DNA of 64,000 nucleotides from an uncultured Acetobacteraceae bacterium. GTDB taxonomy: Bacteria > Pseudomonadota > Alphaproteobacteria > Acetobacterales > Acetobacteraceae. Below are positions 44,678 through 53,922 of this stretch, in pieces. The notes below the pieces were generated by a model that saw nothing but the letters and a program-made list of their open reading frames with translations, did no database searches and was not told where the DNA came from. Location: positions 1 to 64,000 of the forward strand of contig CAIRCM010000004.1 in the NCBI GenBank assembly GCA_903877125.1, written 5' to 3'. The first letter of the stretch is position 1; each line of letters starts with the position of its first letter. The position numbers and the translations under genes were made by a program.

Positions 44678-45550
44678 ATGCCTGAAACAGAAAACCCGCT
44701 GCGCGGGATCGCGTTGCACTGCGGCGCGGCGGCGCTGTTCGCGGTCGCCGACACAACATCCAAATATCTGAGCGTGTCGCTGCCGATCGTGCAAATTCAG
44801 TGGATCCGTTACGTGCTGTTCTTCGGCATGGCGATACTGCTGACTCGGCGGCTGCCATGGCGATCATTGCGGCCGAACAACCCGAAGCTTCAGTTGTTGC
44901 GGGGGCTGGCGGTCACGGGGTCGTCGGTGCTGTTCGTGTTCGGGGTGCGCCAGATGTCGATGGCACAGGCGACGACGATCAGCTTTCTGTCGCCCTTGCT
45001 GATCACGGTGCTGTCGATTCCGCTGTTGGGGGAAGTTGTGGGCATCCGCCGTTGGGGTGCGGTCCTGGCCGGGATGGTGGGCGTGCTGATCGTGGTGCGG
45101 CCGGGCAGCAGCGGGTTCCAACCCGCGGCGCTGTGGGGCGTGGCTTCTTCATTGTGCTGGTCAACGGCGCTGATCGTGACCCGAAAAATTTCAACCACCG
45201 ATCAAGCGACGACGACGGTGCTGTGGTCGGCGGGATTTGGGGCGATCGCGTTAGGTTTCGCCGCGCCGTTCGTCTGGACCTGGCCATCGGGACCGCAATG
45301 GGGATTGATGCTGATGCTGGCGGTGCTTTCCTCGCTGGGCCAGTGGATGGTGATCCTGGCGCACCGGATGGCGCCGGCGTCGTTGCTCGCACCATTCACC
45401 TATAGCCAGTTGATTTGGGCGATATCGGCGGGGTTCGCGGTCTTCGGCGCCCTGCCCGATCATTGGACGCTGGCCGGGGCGTCCGTCATCATCGCCAGCG
45501 GCCTTTATACCGCGCACCGGGAACGGGTGCGCCGCGCCATGGCCGCCTGA
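44678..45550 (+). CDS. DMT-superfamily (EamA) transporter
   Basis: A 290-residue protein with ten membrane helices arranged as two EamA halves (Q-I-Q-W-I-R-Y at the end of the second helix is typical). It probably exports amino acids or other metabolites. The start ATG 44678 overlaps no neighbour. It is divergent from the TauD-like gene and converges on the Hint gene, five bases apart. Confidence 0.85.
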   Translation: MPETENPLRGIALHCGAAALFAVADTTSKYLSVSLPIVQIQWIRYVLFFGMAILLTRRLPWRSLRPNNPKLQLLRGLAVTGSSVLFVFGVRQMSMAQATTISFLSPLLITVLSIPLLGEVVGIRRWGAVLAGMVGVLIVVRPGSSGFQPAALWGVASSLCWSTALIVTRKISTTDQATTTVLWSAGFGAIALGFAAPFVWTWPSGPQWGLMLMLAVLSSLGQWMVILAHRMAPASLLAPFTYSQLIWAISAGFAVFGALPDHWTLAGASVIIASGLYTAHRERVRRAMAA

Positions 45551-45555
45551 CCGGA

Positions 45556-46188
45556 TCAGGACGCGGGAGAGGTCGTCGATTCCCGGTTGTTGGAGGCTGT
45601 CGCGGCCAAAGCCGCGCGTTCAGCGACGCGTGCCCGAGCGGCTTCGAGTGCCGGACCTTCGAGGATCAGGGGCGCGCAGCCTTCGTTCTCGGCGCGGCGG
45701 GACCCGAACACGGGGAACAGCGTGGTGAAGAGGCCGGCCGCGAGAAAATCAGTGCGGTCGCCGGTGTCGAGATAGGATTCGGCCGGCATGCCCTCGGCCA
45801 GGATGACCTCATGGCGCGGCAATTCCACGTGCCAGTAGTCGATGGCGGGCAGTTGGATCTGCCGGACGGTGGTGCCGTTGACCAGCAAACCGACGGGGAT
45901 CAGCACATCGCCGAGATAGACCCCATGATGCGGCGACAGCCAGAGGTCGCGGCCCGGCTGGCAGGGGCCGAAGGCGTGAGCGGACACGCGAATCGGCCAG
46001 ACCTGATCTTTCCGCGGGTGGCGGGTTATGTCGATCACGCGGTGGCCGATCCACTCCACCGTTTCCCACCGGCCGGACAAAACCGCGCGCACACGGTCGC
46101 CCAGACGCAGAGTCTGAACCGCGACCTCCCCGCTTTCGGTGGCGATGCGGGTGCCGGCGACGAAGCAGGCGATCGGGGTCCGTTCCAT
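45556..46188 (-). CDS. Stand-alone Hint_2-domain protein
   Basis: A 210-residue protein that begins almost directly with the Hedgehog/intein fold: C8 in A-C-F-V-A-G-T-R-I-A-T, then L-R-L-G-D-R-V, H-R-V-I-D, the H-H-G-V segment near 87-90 and Y-W-H-V-E-L-P-R-H-E-V-I-L-A-E-G. This is the Hint_2 form common in Acetobacteraceae and Rhodobacteraceae, normally attached to a larger secreted or structural part. Here there is no long N-terminal partner, and the residues after about 150 (A-E-N-E-G-C-A-P) do not match a known domain. C8 could allow self-cleavage, but nothing is there to be released upstream. Confidence 0.8.
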   Translation of the reverse strand: MERTPIACFVAGTRIATESGEVAVQTLRLGDRVRAVLSGRWETVEWIGHRVIDITRHPRKDQVWPIRVSAHAFGPCQPGRDLWLSPHHGVYLGDVLIPVGLLVNGTTVRQIQLPAIDYWHVELPRHEVILAEGMPAESYLDTGDRTDFLAAGLFTTLFPVFGSRRAENEGCAPLILEGPALEAARARVAERAALAATASNNRESTTSPAS

Positions 46189-46302
46189 GCGACCAGCTTA
46201 CATCGCCGGCCTGCCCTGCCGCAACGCAAACGGTGACCGGGTGGTAGACATGGGTGCTTCGCTGTATGAGAGGCGCCCAGATTCAGGACAGGACCCAGCG
46301 GG

Positions 46303-47979
46303 ATGGCGGATACGGCTACCTCGGAACCCCCACGCGATTTTATACGCGATATCGTCCAGGCGGACGTGGACGCGGGACGCGTGACCGGCGTCGTGACCCG
46401 GTTTCCGCCGGAGCCGAACGGGTTCCTGCATCTCGGTCACGCAAAATCGATCTGCCTGAACTTCGGCGTGGCGCGGGAGTTTGGTGGCAAGTGCCATCTG
46501 CGGTTCGACGATACCAACCCGGTAAAGGAAGAGCAGGCATTCATCGACGCGATCCAGCGCGACGTGAAATGGCTGGGCTTCGACTGGGGCGACAATCTGT
46601 TCCATGCTTCCGATTATTTCGAGCAACTATATGCCTGGGCCGAACACCTGATCGAGGGCGGGTTCGCGTACGTGGATGATACGCCGCCGGAGCAGATGCG
46701 TGCCCAACGGGGGACGCTGACCGAACCCGGGCAAAACAGCCCGTTCCGGTACCGGTCGGTGGAGGAGAACCAGGCCCTGTTCCGCGACATGCGGGCCGGC
46801 AAATTTCCCAACGGTGCAAGGGTGCTGCGCGCGAAGATCGACATGGCGTCAGGCAACATGAACCTGCGCGACCCCGTGCTGTACCGCATCCTGCACGCGA
46901 CCCATCCGCGGACCGGCGATGCCTGGTGCATCTACCCGACCTACGATTTCGCGCATGGCCAGTCGGATGCGATCGAGGGCATCACGCACTCGGTCTGCAC
47001 CTTGGAATTCGAGGATCACAAGCCGCTTTACGACTGGCTGATCGAGCATCTGCCAGTGCCCGCTCGGCCGCGACAGTATGAGTTCGCTCGCCTGAACATC
47101 ACCTACACCGTGCTGTCCAAGCGGATCCTGACGACGCTGGTGCGGGATGGGCATGTGTCCGGTTGGGACGATCCCCGCATGCCGACATTGGCCGGGATCA
47201 GGCGCCGGGGCGTGCCGGCGGCAGCGTTGCGTGAGTTCGTCGGCCGAGTGGGCGTGGCGCGTGCCAACAGCACCGTCGATGTGCAGATGTTCGATGCGGC
47301 GGTGCGCGATACGCTCAACCCCTCGGCGCCGCGGCGGATGGCGGTGCTGCGGCCGCTGAAATTGATTATCGAGAATTATCCCGAAGGACAGACCGAAACG
47401 CTGGAGGCGATCAACCACCCCGACGTGCCGGAACAAGGCACGCGCCCGATCACATTCAGCCGGGAACTGTATGTCGAACAAGACGACTTCATGGAAAACC
47501 CGCCGCGAAAATTCTACCGGTTGTCGCCGGGGAAAGAGGTGCGGCTGCGCTACGGGTATTACGTGACCTGCCGGTCGGTCGAAAAGGACGCCGACGGCAA
47601 CGTCGTCGCTTTGCGGTGCACCTATGACCCGGAAACCAAAGGCGGCAATGCGCCACCGGATGGGCGCAAAGTGCAGGCCACGTTGCATTGGCTGTCGGCG
47701 GCGGACGCGGTTCCGGCGGAAATCCGCCTCTACAGCCATTTGTTCAACCGTCCCGATCCGGGTGCGGATGGCGACGTGATGGCCGATCTGGCGCCCGATT
47801 CGTTGGAGGTCCTGACCGGCTGCTTTGTCGAGCCGGCCTTGGCCTCCGCCGCCGTGGGCGAAGCGGTGCAGTTCGAACGCACCGGGTATTTCTGCGCCGA
47901 TCCGGACGGGACAGCCGAGCGGCCGGTGTTCAACCGGACGGTGGGGCTGCGCGACAGCTACGCCAAAGCCAAGGGGTAA
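46303..47979 (+). CDS. glnS: Glutaminyl-tRNA synthetase
   Basis: A 558-residue class I synthetase of the GlnS type: [12 protein letters not shown] (HIGH motif), F-D-D-T-N-P, and V-L-S-K-R (KMSKS equivalent). The tail contains the anticodon-binding beta-barrels. Full length. ATG 46303 has AGGA upstream. It is followed two bases later by a hydratase gene, so the two are co-transcribed. Confidence 0.94.
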   Translation: MADTATSEPPRDFIRDIVQADVDAGRVTGVVTRFPPEPNGFLHLGHAKSICLNFGVAREFGGKCHLRFDDTNPVKEEQAFIDAIQRDVKWLGFDWGDNLFHASDYFEQLYAWAEHLIEGGFAYVDDTPPEQMRAQRGTLTEPGQNSPFRYRSVEENQALFRDMRAGKFPNGARVLRAKIDMASGNMNLRDPVLYRILHATHPRTGDAWCIYPTYDFAHGQSDAIEGITHSVCTLEFEDHKPLYDWLIEHLPVPARPRQYEFARLNITYTVLSKRILTTLVRDGHVSGWDDPRMPTLAGIRRRGVPAAALREFVGRVGVARANSTVDVQMFDAAVRDTLNPSAPRRMAVLRPLKLIIENYPEGQTETLEAINHPDVPEQGTRPITFSRELYVEQDDFMENPPRKFYRLSPGKEVRLRYGYYVTCRSVEKDADGNVVALRCTYDPETKGGNAPPDGRKVQATLHWLSAADAVPAEIRLYSHLFNRPDPGADGDVMADLAPDSLEVLTGCFVEPALASAAVGEAVQFERTGYFCADPDGTAERPVFNRTVGLRDSYAKAKG

Positions 47980-47981
47980 AT

Positions 47982-48827
47982 ATGAGCCTGGATATCGATT
48001 ATCTGCGCGGCTGGATCGGTCGGCAGGAGACATTGACCGACCGCGCCACCCTGGTGCCGGCGGAGGCTTTGTCGGCGACTCTGGATCGGGACGATCCCCG
48101 GCCAAAGGCAGGCGATCCCCTGCCGCCGCTTTGGCACTGGCTGTATTTCCTGCCGCTGGCTCGCCAGTCGCAAATCGGGCCGGACGGACATCCCAAGAGG
48201 GGCGGCTTTTTGCCACCGGTGCCGCTGCCTCGGCGCATGTGGGCGGGGGGACGGTTCACGTTCCACAAGCCAATCGCGCTGGAGGAGAAAATGACGCGGG
48301 TCTCCACCGTGGCCGATGTCACGGTGAAGCAGGGGCGCGCGGGCTCGCTCTGCTTCGTGCTGGTCAAGCACGCGGTGCATGGGGAGAACGGGCTGGCCCT
48401 GGAGGAGGAGCACGACATCGTCTACCGCGATGCGCCGGCGCCGAACGAGCCGCCGCCCGCGCCGAAGGCGGCACCGAACGATGGGGTTTGGCAGCGCGAT
48501 ATCGTGCCGGACGATGTGCTGCTGTTTCGTTACTCGGCATTGACGTTCAACGGGCACCGGATTCATTACGACCGGAAGTATGTGACGGAGGTCGAGGGCT
48601 ATCCGGGATTGATCGTGCATGGGCCGCTGATCGCGACGCTGCTGGTGGACCTGCTGCGGCGAAACACGGACAAACCGTTGAAAACGTTCAAATTCCGGGC
48701 GGTCAGTCCGTTGTTCGATATCGCACCGTTCTCGGTGCACGGGCGGCCAGGGGCGGATGGGCAGGTCGCGCTCTGGGCGCGGAATGGGCAGGGCAACCTC
48801 GCAATCGAGGCGGAAGCGCGGATCTGA
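47982..48827 (+). CDS. FAS1/MaoC-type acyl-CoA hydratase (HTD2/mesaconyl-CoA hydratase-like)
   Basis: A 281-residue double-hotdog protein. The N-terminal half has W-A-G-G-R-F-T-F and the C-terminal half the hydratase signature F-N-G-H-R-I-H-Y-D and P-G-L-I-V-H-G-P-L. This resembles the group that contains mesaconyl-C4-CoA and itaconyl-CoA hydratases. ATG 47982 has AAGGGG before it and follows the glnS stop by two bases. It converges on rsfS, four bases apart. Confidence 0.82.
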   Translation: MSLDIDYLRGWIGRQETLTDRATLVPAEALSATLDRDDPRPKAGDPLPPLWHWLYFLPLARQSQIGPDGHPKRGGFLPPVPLPRRMWAGGRFTFHKPIALEEKMTRVSTVADVTVKQGRAGSLCFVLVKHAVHGENGLALEEEHDIVYRDAPAPNEPPPAPKAAPNDGVWQRDIVPDDVLLFRYSALTFNGHRIHYDRKYVTEVEGYPGLIVHGPLIATLLVDLLRRNTDKPLKTFKFRAVSPLFDIAPFSVHGRPGADGQVALWARNGQGNLAIEAEARI

Positions 48828-48831
48828 ACGG

Positions 48832-49449
48832 TTAATTCTCCCCGTCCAGATCCTTCCCCCACATCCGTTCCAACCCGTACATCGCCCGCGCCTCGGGCTT
48901 GAACAGGTGGATCACGATATCGCCGGCGTCGATCAGCACCCAGTCGGAGCCGGTCGCACCCTCGATCGGGACATGCTTCAGGCCTTCCTTATGGAGTTTC
49001 TCGGCCAGATGCTGGGCCATGGCGGCGATCTGACGGTCGGCGAGGCCCGAGGCGATCACCATCCGGTCGCAGAACATCGCTTTGCCTGACAGGTCGAGGG
49101 AGATCACATCCTCGGCCTTGTCGTCTTCCAGGCTCGTCACGATGATTTTCTGCAGCCGGTCGATCTCGGCAGCCGGCAGCTTCACCTTCGGTTTGCGCGG
49201 GGCACGCTTGGGCTTTGGTGCGACGGCTGCGTCGTCGTCCACCGGTCCGGCGGCGATGGTTTTCTTGCGCGGTGTGCCCAAGGCGGGCACCGCATTCGGC
49301 TTGGCCGCCCGCTTGCGTGGCGCCGGCTTGTGCCGGGCGGGCGAGGGCGAGGGCGTTTTCGGCGGGGTGGCTATCGGTTTGATCCTTCGAGGGCGGCGCG
49401 TAACGCGGTCGCGGAAAGCGAGATTTGCGGTGCAGGTAGGAACACCCAC
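48832..49449 (-). CDS. rsfS: Ribosome silencing factor RsfS
   Basis: RsfS binds ribosomal protein L14 and blocks subunit joining in starvation. The conserved C-terminal core is L-Q-K-I-I-V-T-S-L-E-D-D-K-A-E-D-V, then M-V-I-A-S-G-L-A-D-R-Q and D-W-V-L-I-D-A-G-D-I-V-I-H-L-F. Ahead of it lies about 95 residues of Lys/Pro/Ala-rich, low-complexity sequence, unusual for the family. The start is uncertain: ATG 49447-49449 lies inside nadD, and GTG or TTG codons at about 49245-49290 are possible. The core alone is about 110 residues. Confidence 0.85.
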   Translation of the reverse strand: MGVPTCTANLAFRDRVTRRPRRIKPIATPPKTPSPSPARHKPAPRKRAAKPNAVPALGTPRKKTIAAGPVDDDAAVAPKPKRAPRKPKVKLPAAEIDRLQKIIVTSLEDDKAEDVISLDLSGKAMFCDRMVIASGLADRQIAAMAQHLAEKLHKEGLKHVPIEGATGSDWVLIDAGDIVIHLFKPEARAMYGLERMWGKDLDGEN

Positions 49450-49943
49450 CCGGACACCCGGCCTGGCAGCAACACGGCCTTCCGCGCATCCAGGCGAATC
49501 GGCCGCAACCGCCGAGCGGCCCGACCGGCGAGTGCGCGGTGGTTATACGTGGGCCGAGGCAGCACGGCAAAGGACAAACGCCGAACGATGTCCAGCCAGC
49601 GGCGCCAGCGCGGCAATTGTTCGAGAATGTCCGCTCCCATTACCCAGACGAAGCTCGCATTGGGGAAGCGCCGCGGCAGCAGTCGCATTGTGTCGACGGT
49701 AAAGCGGGTGTTCAGCGTGGCCTCGATAGCGGTGGCGACAATCCGCCGGCCGTCGGCGATCGCGCGGGCGCCGGCCATGCGCTGGTCCATGGGTGCCATG
49801 CCGGCGCGGGGTTTCAGCGGGTTGCCGGGGGAGACCAGCAGCCAGACCTGATCCAGGCGCATCTTTCGGCGGGCAAGCTCGGCAATGTGTCGGTGGCCGT
49901 CATGCGCCGGGTTGAAAGAACCGCCGAGCAGACCGATCCGCAT
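49371..49943 (-). CDS. nadD: Nicotinate-nucleotide adenylyltransferase
   Basis: A 190-residue adenylyltransferase of NAD synthesis. G-G-S-F-N-P-A-H-D-G-H-R-H holds the H-x-G-H catalytic motif and I-S-L-S-A-T-A-L-R is the S-x-T-x-x-R-like closing motif. ATG 49941-49943 begins the conserved M-R-I-G-L-L-G-G. The order proA-nadD-rsfS is conserved in other alphaproteobacteria. The 3' end overlaps the putative rsfS 5' end if the long rsfS start is used. Confidence 0.93.
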   Translation of the reverse strand: MRIGLLGGSFNPAHDGHRHIAELARRKMRLDQVWLLVSPGNPLKPRAGMAPMDQRMAGARAIADGRRIVATAIEATLNTRFTVDTMRLLPRRFPNASFVWVMGADILEQLPRWRRWLDIVRRLSFAVLPRPTYNHRALAGRAARRLRPIRLDARKAVLLPGRVSGWVFLPAPQISLSATALRAALEGSNR

Positions 49944-49981
49944 ATGCCGCCGATCGCCGAACCGGGGAATGGGGTCGAGGA

Positions 49982-51241
49982 TCAGGGCCGTACCTGCCCG
50001 GTGCCGGTGATGACGTAGCGGTAGGTCGTCAACTGCTCCAACCCGACCGGGCCGCGGGCGTGGAGGCGACCGGTGGCGATACCGATTTCCGCGCCGAAAC
50101 CGAATTCGCCGCCGTCGCAGAACTGGGTGGAGGCGTTCCACAACGCCACTGCGCCATCGGTGCCGCGCAGAAATCGGTCGGCGATCGCGGCATCCTCGGT
50201 GACAATGGCGTCGGTGTGCTCGCTGCCGTGCTTGGCGATATGCGCCATGGCCTCGTCGACGCCGTCGACGACCGCGATGGACAGGATCGCGTCCAGCCAT
50301 TCGGTGTCGAAATCGGTATCGGTGGCCGCTTTCAGATCAGGTACCACCATCCTCGCCTGGGCGTCGGCCCGGAAATCGCAGCCCAGCGCGCGCAGGTCGG
50401 CGACGATCGCGGGAAGTTGGGCGGCGGCGATGGAGCGATCGATCAGCAGCGTTTCGGTGGCTCCACAAATGCCGGTACGGCGCATTTTCGCGTTCGCGAC
50501 GATGCGACGTGCCATGGCGGGATCGGCAGCTTCATGGACGTAGGTGTGGCACAGGCCCTCGGCATGCGCGAGGACGGGGACCCGGGCGTCGCGCTGGACA
50601 CGCTCGACGAGGGATTTGCCGCCGCGCGGAATGATCAGATCGATCAGCCCCGCGCCGGCCAGCATGGCGCCGACGAAAGCACGATCGGAGGTTGGGGCGT
50701 TTTGGATGCAGGCGGCCGGCAGACCCGATGCGGCGAGCCCTTCCTGGAGCGCGGTGTTGATCGCCTTGGCGCTGTTGGTGCTGTCGGAGCCACCGCGCAG
50801 GATCACGGCGTTGCCGGATTTCAGGCACAGGCCTGACGCGTCCGCGCCGACATTGGGGCGGCTTTCATAGATCATGCCGATCACACCGATGGGCGAGGCG
50901 ACCCGCCGGATACGCAGCCCGTTCGGGCGGGTCCAATCGGCGAGAGTGCGAGCGAGGGGGTCGGGGAGCGCCGCGACCTCCTGCAAGCCGATGGCCATCG
51001 CCTCGACGCGGGTGGGGTTCAGCGTCAGGCGGTCGCGGAAGGCGTTGGTGCCGTTGTAGTTGCCGACGTCGATTTCGTTGGCAGCGAGGATATCCGGCTG
51101 GTGGTCGCGCAGTGCCGTCGCCATATTGGTCAACGCGGCATTCCGGGTTGCCTCGCTGGAACGGGCGAGCGCGCGCGCGGCCACGCGGGCGTCGGTGGCG
51201 GCGCGATGGAGCTGCTGAGTGGCTTCGGTTTCGATGTGCAT
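49982..51241 (-). CDS. proA: Gamma-glutamyl phosphate reductase
   Basis: A 419-residue NADPH-dependent enzyme of proline synthesis. It has the catalytic C259 in R-R-T-G-I-C-G-A-T-E, I-Y-E-S-R-P-N-V in the cofactor part and G-F-G-A-E-I-G-I near the end. It is full length. It starts at ATG 51239-51241 and is 38 bp upstream of nadD. Confidence 0.95.
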   Translation of the reverse strand: MHIETEATQQLHRAATDARVAARALARSSEATRNAALTNMATALRDHQPDILAANEIDVGNYNGTNAFRDRLTLNPTRVEAMAIGLQEVAALPDPLARTLADWTRPNGLRIRRVASPIGVIGMIYESRPNVGADASGLCLKSGNAVILRGGSDSTNSAKAINTALQEGLAASGLPAACIQNAPTSDRAFVGAMLAGAGLIDLIIPRGGKSLVERVQRDARVPVLAHAEGLCHTYVHEAADPAMARRIVANAKMRRTGICGATETLLIDRSIAAAQLPAIVADLRALGCDFRADAQARMVVPDLKAATDTDFDTEWLDAILSIAVVDGVDEAMAHIAKHGSEHTDAIVTEDAAIADRFLRGTDGAVALWNASTQFCDGGEFGFGAEIGIATGRLHARGPVGLEQLTTYRYVITGTGQVRP

Positions 51242-51640
51242 CTGTTGATCCTCAATTCGGCATTGTGCCGATATCGGGGACGGGATTCCAGGGGTGGCTT
51301 ATTCAGGCCAGAAATCTTCCCGGATCATATCGGCGAAACTGCACGCCGCGCGGTGTAAAGGCCGTGTCGGACAACCCGCCCCCCCCACCACGACGCGCGC
51401 ACGTCGATAAACGGCGGCGATGATGCCATCGATCCCCGCTTGAAGACCGTGGTTGTCCGCCAGAGCACGATCGGGCCGAGTTGACCCAATCGTGCTCTAT
51501 AAGTCTTTGTTTGCTCGCGTGATTCACGCCGCCGTGTGTTTCCACCTCTGGCGATCACGTTCTAAATGGTCAGCCAGATCGGTCCTTTGACCATTGATAG
51601 CCGCTTCCCGAGGTATCGAACTCTTGGGAGAGTTCCAAGA
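51242..51640. other. 399-bp intergenic region holding MITE copy D
   Basis: No gene can be supported. The small frames on both strands lack ribosome-binding sites or family motifs; the repeated minus-strand start M-E-T-H-G-G-V-N-H-A is only a translation of the 100-bp element. Apart from the element at 51463-51562 I see nothing distinct. Confidence 0.6.
51463..51562 (+). mobile_element. 100-bp MITE-like element, copy D
   Basis: Fourth copy, same length and orientation. Left end GAGCACGATC, right end GATCACGTTC, TA after the right end (51563-51564), CA instead of TA before the left. The palindrome has two substitutions (GGGCCGAGTTGACCCAA). It lies well clear of both neighbouring genes. Confidence 0.8.
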
Positions 51641-52750
51641 TCAGTCGATAGCGGCGTGCACAAGATTGGATACCCGGTCCAGCCGTAGGGAGTGCCATGG
51701 GTCGGGCGAGGCGAAGTTGGTAAGATAGGTGAAGGACACGCCACTGGAAGGGTCAGCCCAGGAATAGGACGACCCGACGCCGCCATGCCCGAACGTCACC
51801 GGCGCGCCGATGGTGCCGAGACCGCGGATACGGTCGCTTTCGCCGCGCACATGCGGGCCGAGGCCGCGGTGCATCGGAATACCGTCCATCTGATGATCGC
51901 CCATTTCCCCGGTATGGTTCCGCGACACGTATGCAATGAGCCGGGGAGAGAACAGCCGCACGCCACCCAGCGTGCCGCCATGTCCGAGCATCTGGTAGAA
52001 GGCGACCATGCCTCGGGCGGTGGCGAACCCGCCGCCGCTGGGCAGGCCGGCGGAGCGGAACTCGGGCGAGTTGTCGCGCGGCTCGGGGGCGTAGGTGTCA
52101 GCGCAACGATGTTGCAGGTCGCGCGGCACGCCGACGAAAATATCGTTGCCAAGCCCCAGTGGTTCGATGACGCGGGTGCGGATGACGTCGCGATAATCCT
52201 GCCCGGTTACGGCCTCGATCACCATGGCCTGCACGAGGTGTGCGGCCTGACCGTGGTATTGCAGGCGCGATCCAGGGGTCCAGTTGAGCGAGAAATCACA
52301 GACCTCGGCACGCATTTTCGCGTGGTCGGTCCAGGTGGCCTGGGTAACGTTGTTGCCCGGGAAGCCGCCGGTGTGGGTCATGACCTGTTCAAGCGTGATA
52401 TCGCCTTTGCCACGCACGGCGAATTCGGGAAGATGATCGGCAACCTTGTCCATGAAGGACAGCTTGCCTTCCTCCACCAGGGTCCAGACGGCAGAGCTGG
52501 TCAGCACCTTGGTCTGGCTGAACAGCAGAAAAAGGCTTTCGTCGGTTGCCTCAACATCGCCGCCTTGGGTTTTGGCGCGACCATAGGTACGGAACAACGC
52601 CAGCTTGCCGTGTCGTGCGAGGGCGATCTGGGCGCCGGGGTAGCGTCCCTCGGCGATGTGGCCGCGGATCAGAGTGTCGAGGTGTTCCAGCGGCTTGGCG
52701 GTGAAACCGAGGGTTTTCAGGTCTGATGGTGGCAGCGGATAGGTGGGCAT
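51641..52750 (-). CDS. Serine hydrolase, class C beta-lactamase/family VIII esterase type
   Basis: A 369-residue beta-lactamase-fold hydrolase. The S78-Q-T-K81 motif is the nucleophile pair, Y164 (L-Q-Y-H-G) stands for the Y-x-N motif and H322-G-G (F-G-H-G-G-V-G) replaces the K-T-G. Such forms usually act as esterases or peptidases, not beta-lactamases. No signal peptide is visible, so it should be cytoplasmic. ATG 52748-52750 has AAGGGAA upstream; a longer start at 52789 exists. Confidence 0.85.
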   Translation of the reverse strand: MPTYPLPPSDLKTLGFTAKPLEHLDTLIRGHIAEGRYPGAQIALARHGKLALFRTYGRAKTQGGDVEATDESLFLLFSQTKVLTSSAVWTLVEEGKLSFMDKVADHLPEFAVRGKGDITLEQVMTHTGGFPGNNVTQATWTDHAKMRAEVCDFSLNWTPGSRLQYHGQAAHLVQAMVIEAVTGQDYRDVIRTRVIEPLGLGNDIFVGVPRDLQHRCADTYAPEPRDNSPEFRSAGLPSGGGFATARGMVAFYQMLGHGGTLGGVRLFSPRLIAYVSRNHTGEMGDHQMDGIPMHRGLGPHVRGESDRIRGLGTIGAPVTFGHGGVGSSYSWADPSSGVSFTYLTNFASPDPWHSLRLDRVSNLVHAAID

Positions 52751-52825
52751 GGTGTTCCCTTGGTTGGGATGCAAAGTCACTGTCGTCATGCTCGCGAGTT
52801 TCAGGCGTTCTGTCCAGTTGGCCGG

Positions 52826-53816
52826 CTAGCGAACGACCCGTTCCAGCGAAGCCGCGTATTCCGCCATTTTGGCCGCACGTTGTTGGCTTTTGGGGACAGC
52901 CCAGAAATGCACGAGGCCGCGTCGTCCCTCGATCGGCGTTATCCCTTCGCCACCGACACGAACGAAGGGTGAGAGCAGCGCCGTGTCGAAGCAGGCGTTT
53001 CGGTAGCCCACGTAATTGGCGATCTCCTGATCGACGAACTGGAGAGCATCCCGGCCATTTGCCACGGCGCGATTGGCGACGATTCGGGCAATCAGCCGTA
53101 GGGTCGGTGCGTGGGCGGCGAGATTGGGAATGCCGATCGTGCCCGAATTGAAGCCGTGCCGGAAAGCGACATCGCAGCCGTCCAACTGCAACAGGCCTGC
53201 ACCGCTCGGCGCGACCGAAATCGAACAGCGACCGCACGGCGATCGCGAGTTACGCCATAATCGCCTCACTTCCGAACGCTGCGAAATACACCAACGGGCG
53301 GTATCGGCAGATCTGCTGAATTCGCCAACCGTCACGCAGGAGCGTCAAGCGATTCGGCCATTGCGAAAGCTCGAGCGGGAGTTGCCAGCGGAGATCGACG
53401 CCCAACGGACCAATGTGGAGTTCGTGGAATGGCTTCATGATCACGTCCGAAGCCGGCACGTACTGGCCGGTCGATCGGACCGGCCAGTTCGTATGGAATA
53501 TGGCAAGCAGGACGCCAAATTCGGTTTGACTGACCGGCATGAAGCCTTCCCAATCCCCGGCGGTATCGGCGAGCATCAAACCGTCCGAGCGATGCACTGC
53601 CGAGAGGAACTTGCCATCTCGGGACAGATTGATTGAGCGTCGATCGATCGAACGGGAAATGTGCCAGCCTTGCAGCGGCCCTTCCGCGACGTCGAACGAA
53701 AGATCGGCGCCGCCACGCAGATGATCTGCGAATGACACCTGCAACCCATCCACTGGCACAGGGACGTCCAACGGGTCGGCGTCGTCAAAGGGAGCTGAAA
53801 GAGATCGTTGGACCAC
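52826..53816 (-). pseudogene. Broken glycosyltransferase-like gene (nonsense + frameshift/deletion)
   Basis: Reading frame 1 (53816-53250) gives 188 residues ending R-P-L-V-Y-F-A-A-F-G-S-E-A-I-M-A, then a TAA at 53250-53252. The same frame continues with L-A-I-A-V-R-S-L-F-D-F-G-R, so the stop is probably a CAA-to-TAA mutation. Shortly after, homology shifts to a second frame that ends at 52826: G-F-N-S-G-T-I-G-I-P-N, F-V-D-Q-E-I-A-N-Y-V and R-G-L-V-H-F-W-A-V-P. In intact relatives as I recall them a central donor-sugar-binding part stands between these pieces; here it seems deleted. The gene cannot make a full protein. Confidence 0.6.
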
Positions 53817-53922
53817 GCCACCGGTCTGCCGATGGCGGCACAGAACCGTACCCTACCAGGTCAGCGGCGCTGTCACCGCCAGCCCTACAGCCTGACGCGG
53901 GATCGCCAAGGGGCGGTAACAG

